Below are positions 45,743-54,538 of a stretch of 64,000 bases of DNA, in pieces (the first letter of the stretch is position 1; the number at the start of each line of letters is the position of its first letter). The DNA comes from CAIKLP01 sp965279595 (lineage in GTDB: Bacteria; Bacteroidota; Bacteroidia; Sphingobacteriales; Sphingobacteriaceae). The translations under genes and the position numbers were made by a program. Location: the NCBI GenBank assembly GCA_965279595.1, contig OZ257246.1:2232001-2296000 (forward strand). Reading direction: 5' to 3'. The notes beneath the pieces were generated by a model. It had not been told where the DNA came from. It saw nothing but the letters and a program-made list of their open reading frames with translations, and ran no database searches.

Positions 45743-46894
45743 ATGAAATTAGAAAATCAGTTGGGTCAGTTTTTAAATTATCCTACACCATTTTACGTTT
45801 ATGATCTTCAATTATTAGAGGATACATTAAATAGTTGCAAAAAATCAGCTAAAAAATATAATTTTCAAGTGCATTATGCTTTGAAGGCAAATGCCGATGA
45901 GGAAGTGTTGAATAAGATAGTTGCAAAGGGTTTTGGCGCTGATTGTGTAAGTGGGAATGAGATTTCTAAAGCATTAGATTTGGGCTTTTCAACTAATAAA
46001 ATTGTTTTTGCTGGAGTTGGAAAAAGTGATAAAGAGATAAATACAGCACTTGATGCAGAAATATTTTGTTTCAATGTAGAATCTTTGCAAGAAATAAAAG
46101 TGGTAAATGATTTAGCAATTTTAAGAAATAAAAAAGCAAAAATTGCCTTAAGAATAAACCCAAATGTTAATGCAAATACCCATCACTATATAACTACCGG
46201 ATTAGAAGAGAATAAATTCGGAATCAATTTTTGGGAGCTAGAAAGTGTATTAGAATTGCTCAAAAATATGACTGCCATAGAATTAATTGGATTGCATTTC
46301 CATGTAGGTTCTCAAATTACTGATTTAGGTGTTTTTAAAAGTTTATGTTTAAAAGTAAATGAATTTTTAGATTGGTTTGAAGAAAGAAATTTTGTTTTAG
46401 AAATAATTAATCTTGGAGGTGGATTGGGGATCGATTATTATCATCCACATGAAAAAAGTATAGTAGATTTCGAAAGCTATTTTAGCATTTTTAATGAGTT
46501 TATCAAAAGGAAAAACAACCAAGAAATACATTTTGAATTAGGAAGATCTTTGGTAGGACCATGTGGTGCATTGGTTTCTAGGGTGTTATTTATTAAAGAA
46601 GGTATAAAGACCAACTTTGCTATTTTGGATGCAGGAATGACTGAATTATTACGTCCAGCATTATATCAAGCCTATCATAAAATTGCAAATATTTCTAAAA
46701 ACAATGAACCTGCTAATCATAAATATGATGTGGTCGGTCCAATATGTGAATCTTCAGATTGTTTTGGTAAGGCAGTAGAATTACCTCTTACAGAGCGTGG
46801 AGATTTAATAGTTTTATATAGTGCCGGGGCCTATGGGGAAGTAATGTCCTCTTCTTATAATTTGAGAGATAAGGCTGGGGTTTATTATGTTTGA
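45743..46894 (+). CDS. lysA: Diaminopimelate decarboxylase
   Basis: It converts meso-diaminopimelate to lysine using PLP. The 383 residues form the alanine-racemase-like barrel with PLP lysine Lys48 in HYALKAN, HFHVGSQI, the phosphate-binding GGGLGIDY and ELGRSLVG, and the C-terminal CESSDCFGKAVELP containing the catalytic Cys from the partner subunit. It lies 17 nt after lysC. Length is slightly shorter than E. coli LysA, normal for Bacteroidota. Confidence 0.93.
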   Translation: MKLENQLGQFLNYPTPFYVYDLQLLEDTLNSCKKSAKKYNFQVHYALKANADEEVLNKIVAKGFGADCVSGNEISKALDLGFSTNKIVFAGVGKSDKEINTALDAEIFCFNVESLQEIKVVNDLAILRNKKAKIALRINPNVNANTHHYITTGLEENKFGINFWELESVLELLKNMTAIELIGLHFHVGSQITDLGVFKSLCLKVNEFLDWFEERNFVLEIINLGGGLGIDYYHPHEKSIVDFESYFSIFNEFIKRKNNQEIHFELGRSLVGPCGALVSRVLFIKEGIKTNFAILDAGMTELLRPALYQAYHKIANISKNNEPANHKYDVVGPICESSDCFGKAVELPLTERGDLIVLYSAGAYGEVMSSSYNLRDKAGVYYV

Positions 46895-46917
46895 ATTGAA
46901 AAGGATATTGAAAATTA

Positions 46918-46943
46918 GAAATTGGATTTGAAATTCCAATTTC
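46918..46943. terminator. Hairpin between convergent lysA and the acyl-CoA dehydrogenase gene
   Basis: A perfect 9-bp stem (46918-46926 with 46935-46943), loop TTTGAAAT, symmetric between two converging genes. There is no strong T-run, so the terminator role is tentative. Confidence 0.45.
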
Positions 46944-46969
46944 CAACTTTCATTATCCAAATCAAACTA

Positions 46970-48151
46970 TCATTTAAAAGCATTCAATCCAGTAACATCC
47001 ATACCAGTAATCAACAAATGAATATCATGAGTACCTTCATAGGTAACTACTGATTCTAAATTCATCATGTGTCTCATAATTGGATATTCACCTGTGATGC
47101 CCATTCCACCTAACATTTGACGAGCTTCTCTAGCACAATTAATAGCAGTTTCAACACTGTTTCTTTTAGCCATTGAAATTTGAGCAGCACTTGCTCTATT
47201 TTCAGATTTCAATACACCCAATCTCCAATTCATTAATTGAGCTTTGGTAATTTCGGTAATCATTTCAGCTAATTTTTTTTGTTGCAATTGAAAACCTCCA
47301 ATTGGTCTATCAAATTGAATACGTTCTTTAGAATATCTTAAAGCAGTATCATAACAATCCATAGCAGCTCCAACTGCTCCCCATGCAATTCCATAGCGTG
47401 CTTGATTCAAACAGCCTAGAGGACCTTTTAAGCCTTCTACATTAGGTAAAATATTTTCTTTTGGTACTCTAACATTATCGAAAACCAATTCTCCAGTTGC
47501 ACTTGCTCTTAACGACCATTTATTATGAGTTTCAGGTGTCGTGAATCCTTCCATTCCTCTTTCAACAATGATTCCTTTTATTTTGCCTGCTTCATTCTTT
47601 GCCCAAACCACTGCAACATCAGCAAATGGAGCATTTGATATCCACATTTTAGCACCATTCAAGATTACATGATCACCATCTTCTTTATAATTTGTGGTCA
47701 TTCCGCTTGGATTAGAACCATGGTTAGGTTCAGTTAAACCAAAACATCCCATGAATTCACCAGTAGCTAATTTGGGTAAATATTTTTTTCGTTGAGCTTC
47801 TGAACCATAAGCATAAATTGGATACATAACCAATGAACCTTGAACAGATGCAGTAGATCGAATACCTGAATCTCCTCTTTCTACTTCTTGCATTATTAAA
47901 CCATATGCAATATAATCCAATCCACCACCACCATATTCAACAGGAATAGTAGGTCCAAAGGCACCAATTTCTCCTAAACCTTTAATTAATTGTTTTGGAA
48001 ATTCTGCTCTTTGAGCATAATCTTCTATAATTGGTGTTACTTCTTTTTTTACAAAATCTCTAACAGAGCTGCGAACTAATTTATGTTCCTCAGTTAGTAA
48101 TTCATCTAATAAATAATAATCAGGTGATTCAAAAAGATCCGTCTTTGCCAT
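46970..48151 (-). CDS. Acyl-CoA dehydrogenase, glutaryl-CoA dehydrogenase-like
   Basis: This FAD enzyme has 393 residues. Its sequence resembles GcdH, which dehydrogenates and decarboxylates glutaryl-CoA in lysine and tryptophan breakdown: GCFGLTEPNHGSNPSGM, KMWISNAPFADVAVVWAK, GRP-like RYGIAWGAVGAAMDCYD, DRPIGGFQLQQKKLAEM, and the catalytic Glu in VVTYEGTHDIHLLITG. It is monocistronic, with a -7 box upstream. Being tail-to-tail with lysine biosynthesis is probably coincidence. Substrate is family inference. Confidence 0.88.
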   Translation of the reverse strand: MAKTDLFESPDYYLLDELLTEEHKLVRSSVRDFVKKEVTPIIEDYAQRAEFPKQLIKGLGEIGAFGPTIPVEYGGGGLDYIAYGLIMQEVERGDSGIRSTASVQGSLVMYPIYAYGSEAQRKKYLPKLATGEFMGCFGLTEPNHGSNPSGMTTNYKEDGDHVILNGAKMWISNAPFADVAVVWAKNEAGKIKGIIVERGMEGFTTPETHNKWSLRASATGELVFDNVRVPKENILPNVEGLKGPLGCLNQARYGIAWGAVGAAMDCYDTALRYSKERIQFDRPIGGFQLQQKKLAEMITEITKAQLMNWRLGVLKSENRASAAQISMAKRNSVETAINCAREARQMLGGMGITGEYPIMRHMMNLESVVTYEGTHDIHLLITGMDVTGLNAFK

Positions 48152-48183
48152 TATTCTATCGAAATAAGTTTATAAATTCGGCA

Positions 48184-48191
48184 CAAATGTA
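48184..48191 (-). promoter_or_regulatory. -7 box for the acyl-CoA dehydrogenase gene (TACATTTG)
   Basis: An exact TAnnTTTG match, 32 nt before the ATG, in the divergent gap with folB. Confidence 0.5.
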
Positions 48192-48214
48192 ACAAAAAAC
48201 TCATTTCATTGGAT

Positions 48215-48574
48215 ATGTATCAAATTGCTTTAAAAAACCTTGAATTTTATGGATATCATGGGTTATATCAGGAAGAAAGTCTAATCGGAAATCAATTTTT
48301 GGTTGATATTATGGTATCTATTGATCAATTAGATTTTGTTGATGGAAATTTAAGTTCAACTGTCAACTATGTTACATTATTTGAAATCATAAAAAACGAA
48401 ATGAATCAACCACAAAAATTATTAGAAACGGTAATTCAAAAAATAGAAAAGGAAGTAAAGAAATTATCAACATCCATAAAAAAAATAGAAATAATTTTAA
48501 CTAAAATACATGTTCCAATCGATGGTATGATTGGCCAAGCCCAAGTTAGTTTATCCAAAGAATATGGAAAATAA
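48215..48574 (+). CDS. folB: Dihydroneopterin aldolase
   Basis: FolB converts dihydroneopterin to hydroxymethyl-dihydropterin in folate synthesis. About 119 residues: FYGYHGLYQEES contains the conserved Tyr-His-Gly, STVNYVTLFEII carries the substrate Tyr, KLLETVIQKI the catalytic-site Glu, and IEIILTKIHVPIDG the conserved Lys and Pro. I start at the ATG 48215 (MYQIALKN) rather than the in-frame TTG six bases upstream. The 3' end overlaps the following gene by 11 nt. Confidence 0.88.
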   Translation: MYQIALKNLEFYGYHGLYQEESLIGNQFLVDIMVSIDQLDFVDGNLSSTVNYVTLFEIIKNEMNQPQKLLETVIQKIEKEVKKLSTSIKKIEIILTKIHVPIDGMIGQAQVSLSKEYGK

Positions 48575-49970
48575 TTTTAAAAAAATTAAAAAAAATGATC
48601 TAGAATTTTTCAAAACAATTTTAGAAGAATCAAGCATCCTAACAAACTTGGAAGATTTAGAAAACTATGGGCATGATGAAACGGAAGATTTGGTTTTTTT
48701 ACCTGAGCTTGTCCTCAAACCTAATACTAGCAAGGAGATTTCAGTAATTCTAAAATATTGCAATGAACACATTATTCCTGTTACTACACGTGCAGGTGGG
48801 ACTGGTTTAAGTGGAGGAGCATTACCTGTTTTTGGTGGAATTATTTTATCGATGGAAAAATTCAATCGATTAATTGAAATTGATGAACGTAATTTACAAG
48901 CAACTGTTGAACCTGGCATGATTACACAAATTTTCATGGACGAAGTAAATAAGTTTGGATTAATGTATCCAGTTGATCCATCAAGTAAAGGCTCCTGTAT
49001 GTTAGGAGGTAATTTAGCCGAATCATCAGGTGGGCCAAGAGCTGTGAAATATGGAACTGTTCGCGATTATGTATTGAATATGGAAATAGTTTTGGCGAAT
49101 GGTGATATTATTTGGACCGGTTCAAATACTTTAAAATATTCATCGGGTTACAATCTTACTCAATTGATGATTGGTAGTGAAGGAACCTTGGCTGTGATAA
49201 GTAAAATTGTATTTAAATTAATTCCTCAACCAAAACATAATTTATTATTACTTGCATCTTTTACCTCAGAAGAAAATGCATGTGATGCTGTTTCTGCAAT
49301 TTTCAGAGCAGGTAATAATCCATCAGCTTTAGAATTTATGGAAAAAGATGGTGTTGATTGGGTAGTGAATTATGAACAATTGAATTTCAAAAGAAATGAA
49401 AATATACTTGCCTATTTATTAATTGAAGTTGATGGTGATGATTTGAATTTGCTATTCAAGGATTGCGAGAAAATCACAGAAGTTTTGTATCAACTAGGAG
49501 TGGAGGATGTTTTGTTCGCAGATACAGCACAACAAAAAGAAGAATTATGGAGAATGAGAAGAAATATGGCTCTTTCAGTTAAAGCCAACTCAATATATAA
49601 AGAAGAAGATGCTGTGGTACCGAGAGCTGAACTGGCCAAATTGTTAAAAGGTGTAAAAACTATTGGTACGAAGTATGGCTTTAATTCAGTTTGCTATGGT
49701 CATGCTGGAGATGGAAATTTGCATATCAATATCATTCGTGGAAATTTAAATGAACATGAATGGAATGTAGAATTGAAAAAAGGAATAATTGAAATATTCG
49801 AATTAACGGTTGCATTAGGTGGGACAATTTCTGGTGAACATGGAATTGGTCTGGTTCAAAAAGATTATATGCCAATAAAATATCCTTTAGCTCATATAAA
49901 TTTAATGAAAGGCATTAAACAAGTTTTCGATACCAATGGAATATTAAATCCAGGTAAAATATTCAATTAA
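48564..49970 (+). CDS. FAD-linked oxidase (GlcD / D-lactate dehydrogenase type)
   Basis: This is a flavoprotein of the PCMH/VAO family. The FAD-binding domain has PVTTRAGGTGLSGGALPVFG and MLGGNLAESSGGPRAVKYG. The C-terminal FAD-oxidase domain has the metal/substrate His motif CYGHAGDGNLHINI and SGEHGIGLVQKDYM, and ends GILNPGKIF. It oxidises a 2-hydroxy acid such as D-lactate or glycolate; which one is not visible. I start at the ATG 48564 (MENNF), 468 residues, overlapping the folB stop, instead of the TTG at 48531 inside folB. No iron-sulfur partner gene is adjacent. Confidence 0.88.
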   Translation: MENNFKKIKKNDLEFFKTILEESSILTNLEDLENYGHDETEDLVFLPELVLKPNTSKEISVILKYCNEHIIPVTTRAGGTGLSGGALPVFGGIILSMEKFNRLIEIDERNLQATVEPGMITQIFMDEVNKFGLMYPVDPSSKGSCMLGGNLAESSGGPRAVKYGTVRDYVLNMEIVLANGDIIWTGSNTLKYSSGYNLTQLMIGSEGTLAVISKIVFKLIPQPKHNLLLLASFTSEENACDAVSAIFRAGNNPSALEFMEKDGVDWVVNYEQLNFKRNENILAYLLIEVDGDDLNLLFKDCEKITEVLYQLGVEDVLFADTAQQKEELWRMRRNMALSVKANSIYKEEDAVVPRAELAKLLKGVKTIGTKYGFNSVCYGHAGDGNLHINIIRGNLNEHEWNVELKKGIIEIFELTVALGGTISGEHGIGLVQKDYMPIKYPLAHINLMKGIKQVFDTNGILNPGKIFN

Positions 49971-50109
49971 TCTCTCAAAGCGGAATTTTAGTCAGTAGTT
50001 TTTTCTTGATTTGTGACATTAAGTCATTTAATTTGTGATTTTTTGCTTTTGGTATCCATTTGGAGGGAATGGTATCAATAAGAAATTTATAAACAAAAAC
50101 GATAAAATT

Positions 50110-50556
50110 ATGACACATTTAAAATTCAAACACAATCCATCAATTGCATGGAACAAAATGTTTAATCCTTCAGTATTGAATGATGTATTAGAAAATGTTT
50201 TACAACATGAAGCACATGATTCGGCTGCAATGATTCCATCTGTAAATATTTTAGAAACTAAAGAAAGTTATAAAATTGAATTGGCTGCGGCTGGTTTAAC
50301 TAAAGAAGATTTTAAAATCAATTTAGAGAAAGAAGTATTAACAATTTCAAGTGATAAAGCAACTAGCGCATTAGAAGGAGGCACTAAGTACACTAGAAAA
50401 GAATTTAGTTTTCATTCATTCAAGCGTTCATTTAATTTGCCAGAAAACGCAAATCAAGATCAAATACAAGCAGAATACATCAATGGCGTTTTAGTATTAA
50501 CTATTGCAAAAAAGATTGATATTCAAACTCCAGTTAAAGAAATTAAAATTTCATAA
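50110..50556 (+). CDS. Small heat shock protein (Hsp20/alpha-crystallin)
   Basis: This ATP-independent holdase binds unfolding proteins. About 148 residues from the ATG at 50110 (MTHLKFKHNPSIAW); the longer frame from 50035 is implausible. The alpha-crystallin domain covers about 45-148, with ETKESYKIELAAAGLTKEDF, FKRSFNLPENANQDQIQAEY and the signature NGVLVLTIAKK. A hairpin terminator follows immediately. No CIRCE-like or other heat-shock element was recognised upstream. Confidence 0.9.
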   Translation: MTHLKFKHNPSIAWNKMFNPSVLNDVLENVLQHEAHDSAAMIPSVNILETKESYKIELAAAGLTKEDFKINLEKEVLTISSDKATSALEGGTKYTRKEFSFHSFKRSFNLPENANQDQIQAEYINGVLVLTIAKKIDIQTPVKEIKIS

Positions 50557-50577
50557 TAAGGTTAGGTTGGTTAGGTT

Positions 50578-50612
50578 AACGGTGTATCCCAATTGGGGTA
50601 TGCCGTTTTTTT
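50578..50612 (+). terminator. Terminator after hsp20
   Basis: A 15-bp imperfect stem (50578-50592 with 50593-50607; a few G-T or mismatched pairs) is followed by TTTTTTT. Confidence 0.75.
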
Positions 50613-50665
50613 ATGCAATATTTGTAAGAAAATATAAATACAAGCGTTGGTCAAATAAAATTAGC

Positions 50666-51214
50666 ATGGTTCATCTAAAATCATTTAAAAACTTCCTTTT
50701 AGTAATTTTTATTATTAGTTTTTCTCTGCCTTCAAAAGCTCAAAGCAATTTTAGTTGGGATCGATTTGTATTTGGTGGAAATTTTGGCGGAGGATTTTCT
50801 TCTCAAGAAACTGCTATTGCATTATCACCAACTGTTGGATATCGATTTACTGAAAGGTTAGTAATTGGAACAGGAGTGATTTATCAATATTACAAATTGA
50901 ATTTTCCTCCTTTGGTTTATAAGTCGAATAATTACGGTGCAAAATTATTTACTAGTTATTCATTAACTGAAAGTTTAATTGCACATGTTGAATATGAATG
51001 GTTGAATTTGGATTATCCTTCATATGATTTTACTGGAAAATATATTGGAAATGATAGAAGGAATATTGGGAGCTTATTTGTTGGAGGTGGCTACAGACAA
51101 AGGTTTGGGGTCAATTCAACAGTTGACATTATGTTGCTTTATAATTTAACAGAGACACCATATACACCCTATTCCAATCCCATCATTCGCGTAGGATTTG
51201 GAATAGGATTATAA
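50666..51214 (+). CDS. Small outer-membrane beta-barrel protein, function unknown
   Basis: From the ATG at 50666 the ~182 residues start with a signal peptide (MVHLKSFKNFLLVIFIISFS to SKAQS). Alternating hydrophobic/aromatic strands follow (FVFGGNFGGGFSSQETAIAL, TVGYRFTERLVIGTGVIYQY, NPIIRVGFGIGL), typical of an 8-stranded barrel or OmpW/porin-like family. The longer frame into hsp20 is rejected because it would lack a signal at its start. It converges with yajQ (2-nt gap). Function cannot be named. Confidence 0.75.
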   Translation: MVHLKSFKNFLLVIFIISFSLPSKAQSNFSWDRFVFGGNFGGGFSSQETAIALSPTVGYRFTERLVIGTGVIYQYYKLNFPPLVYKSNNYGAKLFTSYSLTESLIAHVEYEWLNLDYPSYDFTGKYIGNDRRNIGSLFVGGGYRQRFGVNSTVDIMLLYNLTETPYTPYSNPIIRVGFGIGL

Positions 51215-51216
51215 TT

Positions 51217-51708
51217 TTATGATCGCATATTTATGAATTGAAGTGGTAGGTCAGAATCAGAACTTCTTAAAAGGGAAATCACTGCTTGCAAGTCATCAAT
51301 TTTTTTTGCTGTCACTCTTAATTGATCATTCATTTGTGAAGTTTCAACTTTTAATTTACTGTCCTTAATTTGCTTAATAATCTTTTTTGCTGCCTCTTTT
51401 TCAATTCCTTCAATCACTTTAATTTCTTTTTTCAACATACTTCCTGAAGCAAAATGTTCCTTTGAAAAGTCAAAACTTTTAGGATCAATTTGTTGCTTCA
51501 TTGAACGTGAAATTATTGCATCAGATATTGCATTTATTCTCATTTCATTTTCCGTTGTAACCATTATTGTACTTGACTTTTTATCAAGTTCAATAGTAGT
51601 TTCTGAACCATTAAAATCATAGCGATTTACAATTTCTTTTCTTGCGTTATTAATAGCATTATCAAGCTGCTGAATATCGACTTTACTTACTATATCAAAT
51701 GTTGGCAT
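51217..51708 (-). CDS. yajQ: YajQ-family nucleotide-binding protein
   Basis: At 163 residues this is the YajQ/DUF520 family: MPTFDIVSKVDIQQLDNAIN start, KEIVNRYDFNGSETTIEL, and KIVKQIKDSKLKV-like KKIIKQIKDSKLKVETSQM, with paired ferredoxin-like folds. Some members bind nucleotides, including cyclic-di-GMP in Xanthomonas; the role here is open. It is divergent from the lysine/alanine repeat gene and convergent with the small barrel gene. Confidence 0.88.
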   Translation of the reverse strand: MPTFDIVSKVDIQQLDNAINNARKEIVNRYDFNGSETTIELDKKSSTIMVTTENEMRINAISDAIISRSMKQQIDPKSFDFSKEHFASGSMLKKEIKVIEGIEKEAAKKIIKQIKDSKLKVETSQMNDQLRVTAKKIDDLQAVISLLRSSDSDLPLQFINMRS

Positions 51709-51941
51709 GTGGATAACTTTTTTTTAAGATTTTTTTTTTAATAAATAATTTTAAATTTGTAATAGAAAAAATGATGAAGTGAAATTTACTTATTAACAAA
51801 ATTTCAACATCAATAAATTCTTTGAATAGTGATAAATAATGTAACTTGTATTATATATTGTTACAATATACAATTTTTATCGATGTGATATCGACAAGCA
51901 AAACCAATAATTAATTAATTATTAAACTTAAAACAAAAAAC
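51709..51941 (+). promoter_or_regulatory. Promoter/leader region of the lysine/alanine repeat gene
   Basis: This 233-bp AT-rich divergent gap holds an 11-bp palindrome ATTGTTACAAT (51857-51867) inside a wider TTGTAT/ATACAA dyad. A second dyad, TCGATGTGATATCGA, lies near 51880-51894. Either could be an operator. No consensus -7 box was certain. Confidence 0.35.
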
Positions 51942-52328
51942 ATGGAAAAAGCAAAAAAAGCAGCACCTAAGAAAGCTGCAGCAAAAAAACCAGCAGCTAA
52001 GAAAGCGGCTCCTAAAAAAGCAGCTAAGAAAGCAGCACCAAAAAAAGCAGCTAAAAAAGCAGCTCCTAAAAAAGCAGTAGCTAAAAAAGCAGCACCAAAA
52101 AAGGCAGCTAAAAAAGCAGCTCCTAAAAAAGCGGCTAAAAAAGCAGCTCCTAAAAAAGCAGCTAAAAAAGCAGCTCCTAAGAAAGCAGCTAAAAAAGCAG
52201 CTCCTAAAAAAGCAGCTAAGAAAGCAGCTCCTAAGAAAGCAGCTAAAAAAGCAGCTCCTAAAAAAGCAGCTAAGAAATCAGCAAAAAAAGCAGCTCCTAA
52301 AAAAGCAGCTGGTGGCGATATGAAATAA
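51942..52328 (+). CDS. Histone-H1-like lysine/alanine repeat protein
   Basis: The 128 residues are almost only Lys, Ala and Pro, arranged as about a dozen units of AAPKKAAKK (9 residues, 27 bp), with small variations and a GGDMK end. No signal peptide. Such tails resemble eukaryotic H1, chlamydial Hc2 and Pseudomonas AlgP, and bind DNA or polyanions. It sits 101 nt upstream of ppk1 with a terminator between. The opposite-strand frame (51911-52339) is an artefact of the repeat. DNA binding is inferred from composition. Confidence 0.8.
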   Translation: MEKAKKAAPKKAAAKKPAAKKAAPKKAAKKAAPKKAAKKAAPKKAVAKKAAPKKAAKKAAPKKAAKKAAPKKAAKKAAPKKAAKKAAPKKAAKKAAPKKAAKKAAPKKAAKKSAKKAAPKKAAGGDMK

Positions 52329-52380
52329 TAATTGCCCAATAAGTGTTAACAATAACTTAACACTTTATTAATCTTAAAGG

Positions 52381-52411
52381 TAGTCTCGTTTTTATAAACG
52401 GGACTATTTTT
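52381..52411 (+). terminator. Terminator between the lysine/alanine gene and ppk1
   Basis: An 11-bp stem TAGTCTCGTTT/AAACGGGACTA (one G-T) with loop TTAT and a T-run. Confidence 0.75.
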
Positions 52412-52429
52412 GTTTTTAGGCAAATATTC

Positions 52430-54514
52430 ATGATGAACGCTATTAAAGGCAAAAGAATTAATCCTCAAAAGCTTGAATTTGTTAATAGAGAGTTAAGTTG
52501 GCTTTCTTTTAATGATCGGGTTTTACAAGAAGCACATGACCCAACTGTGCCCTTAATTGAACGCCTTAGATTTATGGGGATTTTCTCCTCCAATTTAGAT
52601 GAGTTTTTCAGAGTGAGAGTAGCTTCTATCAATAGACTAATTGATATCAACAAAAAAGACAAGAGAATTTTAGGTTATAGTCCGCAGAAAACCTTAAAGG
52701 ATATAAAAAAAATTGTTTTAGGTCAACAAGCAAAATTTGAAAAACTTTATAAAGAAGTTTTATTGAAAGAATTGGCAGATGAAAAGATTTTTATATTAGA
52801 TGATAAGCAATTAAATGTAGTACGTGGTGCTTTTGTAAAGGAGTATTTCAAAGAAACGGTATTGCCAGCGTTAGTTCCAATCATGTTGGAAAAGGATAAA
52901 CCATTTCCTTTTTTAAGAGATAAATCTATTTACCTATTCATCAAATTATTAAATAAGGATGAACCTGAAAAGCATAAATTAGGTTTAATTGAAGTTCCCA
53001 CCGACCTAATTTCTAGATTTTTAATTTTACCTGATACTAATAATTTAAAATTCATTATTTTATTAGAAGATGTTATTAGGTATTGTTTAGATGAAATTTT
53101 TAAACTTTTTAATTATAATGATTATGAATCATATACCATTAAATTAACAAGGGATGCAGAATTGGATTTTGATTTAAATGACCTTCATTCAAATATTGTT
53201 GAGAATTTAAGTAAAAGTTTAAAGCAACGCAAAAAGGGCAAACCAGTTAGATTTGTTTATGATCAATCTATGCCAAAAGATATGCTGCTCTTTCTTAAAT
53301 CTAAATTAAATCTATTTCCAGATAATATTATTCCTGGTGGTCGATATCACAATTTTAAAGATTTCATAAAGTTTCCAGATTTAGGTAATCCACAATTGGT
53401 TTATCCAAAATCAATACCTTTAAAAATTAACAATCTTTCAAGGGCAACAAGTATGTTTGCCGAAATTTCAAAGCAAGATTATATGGTGCATACCCCATAC
53501 CAATCATTTGATTATGTGATTCAATTTTTAAGAGAAGCTGCAATTGATCCAAAAGTGGAAGATATCAAGATCAGTTTATACCGTTTAGCTAAAAACTCAA
53601 GAATTATTAATGTTTTGATAAATGCTGCTAGAAATGGAAAAAATGTTACAGTAATTTTGGAATTAAAAGCACGATTTGATGAAGAAAATAATATTGGTTG
53701 GAATCAGAAATTAATTGATGAAGGGGTAAAGGTGACTTATGGAATTAGAAATAAGAAAGTTCATTCTAAACTTTGCTTGATCACCAGAAATGAAAAAAAC
53801 AGATTAGTATATTATGCTAATTTATCTACTGGAAATTTCAATGAAGTAACTTCAGGTATTTATTGCGATCATTCATTATTTACTTGTGATAAACGCATCA
53901 CTGTTGAGGTTGCAAGAGTGTTTCACTTTTTAGAGAAAGGAACAATTAGAGGAAATTATAAACATCTTTTGGTTGCTCCTTTAAATATGAGAAGAAAAAT
54001 TGAAGAGTTAATTGAACATGAAATTAGTAATGCAAAAGCTGGAATTAAAGCTGGGATTATAATCAAACTAAATAATTTAGTTGATCAAGATTTGATTCAT
54101 AAATTAGCTCAAGCAAGCACTGCAGGTGTGAAAATCAAATTAATCATTCGAGGCATTTGTTGCCTAATTCCTGGAGTAAAAGGCTTTACCGAAAATATTG
54201 AAGCAATCAGTATTGTTGATAAATATTTAGAACATACACGAGCATTTATTTTTGAACATGGGGGAAAAGAATTAACTTATATTTCATCTGCTGATTGGAT
54301 GGTTAGAAATTTAGATATGAGAGCTGAAGTGGCTTTTCCAATTTATGATATAGATCTTAAGCAAGAAATAAAGCATATGTTAGAGTTGCAATGGAAGGAT
54401 AATACAAAGGCTAGAGTGATAAATAAAGAACAAAACAATTTATATAAACCAATTAGAGGAAACGCTCATCGATCACAATTAGAAATTTATCAATTTCTGC
54501 GAGATAAGTTGTAA
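52430..54514 (+). CDS. ppk1: Polyphosphate kinase 1
   Basis: PPK1 polymerises ATP gamma-phosphate into polyphosphate and can run in reverse. Its 694 residues have the N-terminal domain NRELSWLSFNDRVLQEA, head and two phospholipase-D-like catalytic domains, the autophosphorylated His445 in NKKVHSKLCL, and the second conserved His in YLEHTRAFIFEHGG (about 603). STGNFNE and SSADWMVRNLDMRAE are standard PPK1 signatures. The start could be either of two adjacent ATGs. The ppx-type gene follows after 24 nt, so synthesis and breakdown enzymes are probably co-transcribed. Confidence 0.95.
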   Translation: MMNAIKGKRINPQKLEFVNRELSWLSFNDRVLQEAHDPTVPLIERLRFMGIFSSNLDEFFRVRVASINRLIDINKKDKRILGYSPQKTLKDIKKIVLGQQAKFEKLYKEVLLKELADEKIFILDDKQLNVVRGAFVKEYFKETVLPALVPIMLEKDKPFPFLRDKSIYLFIKLLNKDEPEKHKLGLIEVPTDLISRFLILPDTNNLKFIILLEDVIRYCLDEIFKLFNYNDYESYTIKLTRDAELDFDLNDLHSNIVENLSKSLKQRKKGKPVRFVYDQSMPKDMLLFLKSKLNLFPDNIIPGGRYHNFKDFIKFPDLGNPQLVYPKSIPLKINNLSRATSMFAEISKQDYMVHTPYQSFDYVIQFLREAAIDPKVEDIKISLYRLAKNSRIINVLINAARNGKNVTVILELKARFDEENNIGWNQKLIDEGVKVTYGIRNKKVHSKLCLITRNEKNRLVYYANLSTGNFNEVTSGIYCDHSLFTCDKRITVEVARVFHFLEKGTIRGNYKHLLVAPLNMRRKIEELIEHEISNAKAGIKAGIIIKLNNLVDQDLIHKLAQASTAGVKIKLIIRGICCLIPGVKGFTENIEAISIVDKYLEHTRAFIFEHGGKELTYISSADWMVRNLDMRAEVAFPIYDIDLKQEIKHMLELQWKDNTKARVINKEQNNLYKPIRGNAHRSQLEIYQFLRDKL

Positions 54515-54538
54515 TATTAACAATCTAAAAATAAGAAT

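Noticed and set aside
51911..52339. 142-residue minus-strand frame of FLGAAFLAA repeats over the lysine/alanine gene
   Set aside because: It is the mirror of the 27-bp repeat read backwards; the plus-strand gene has a proper start and terminator.
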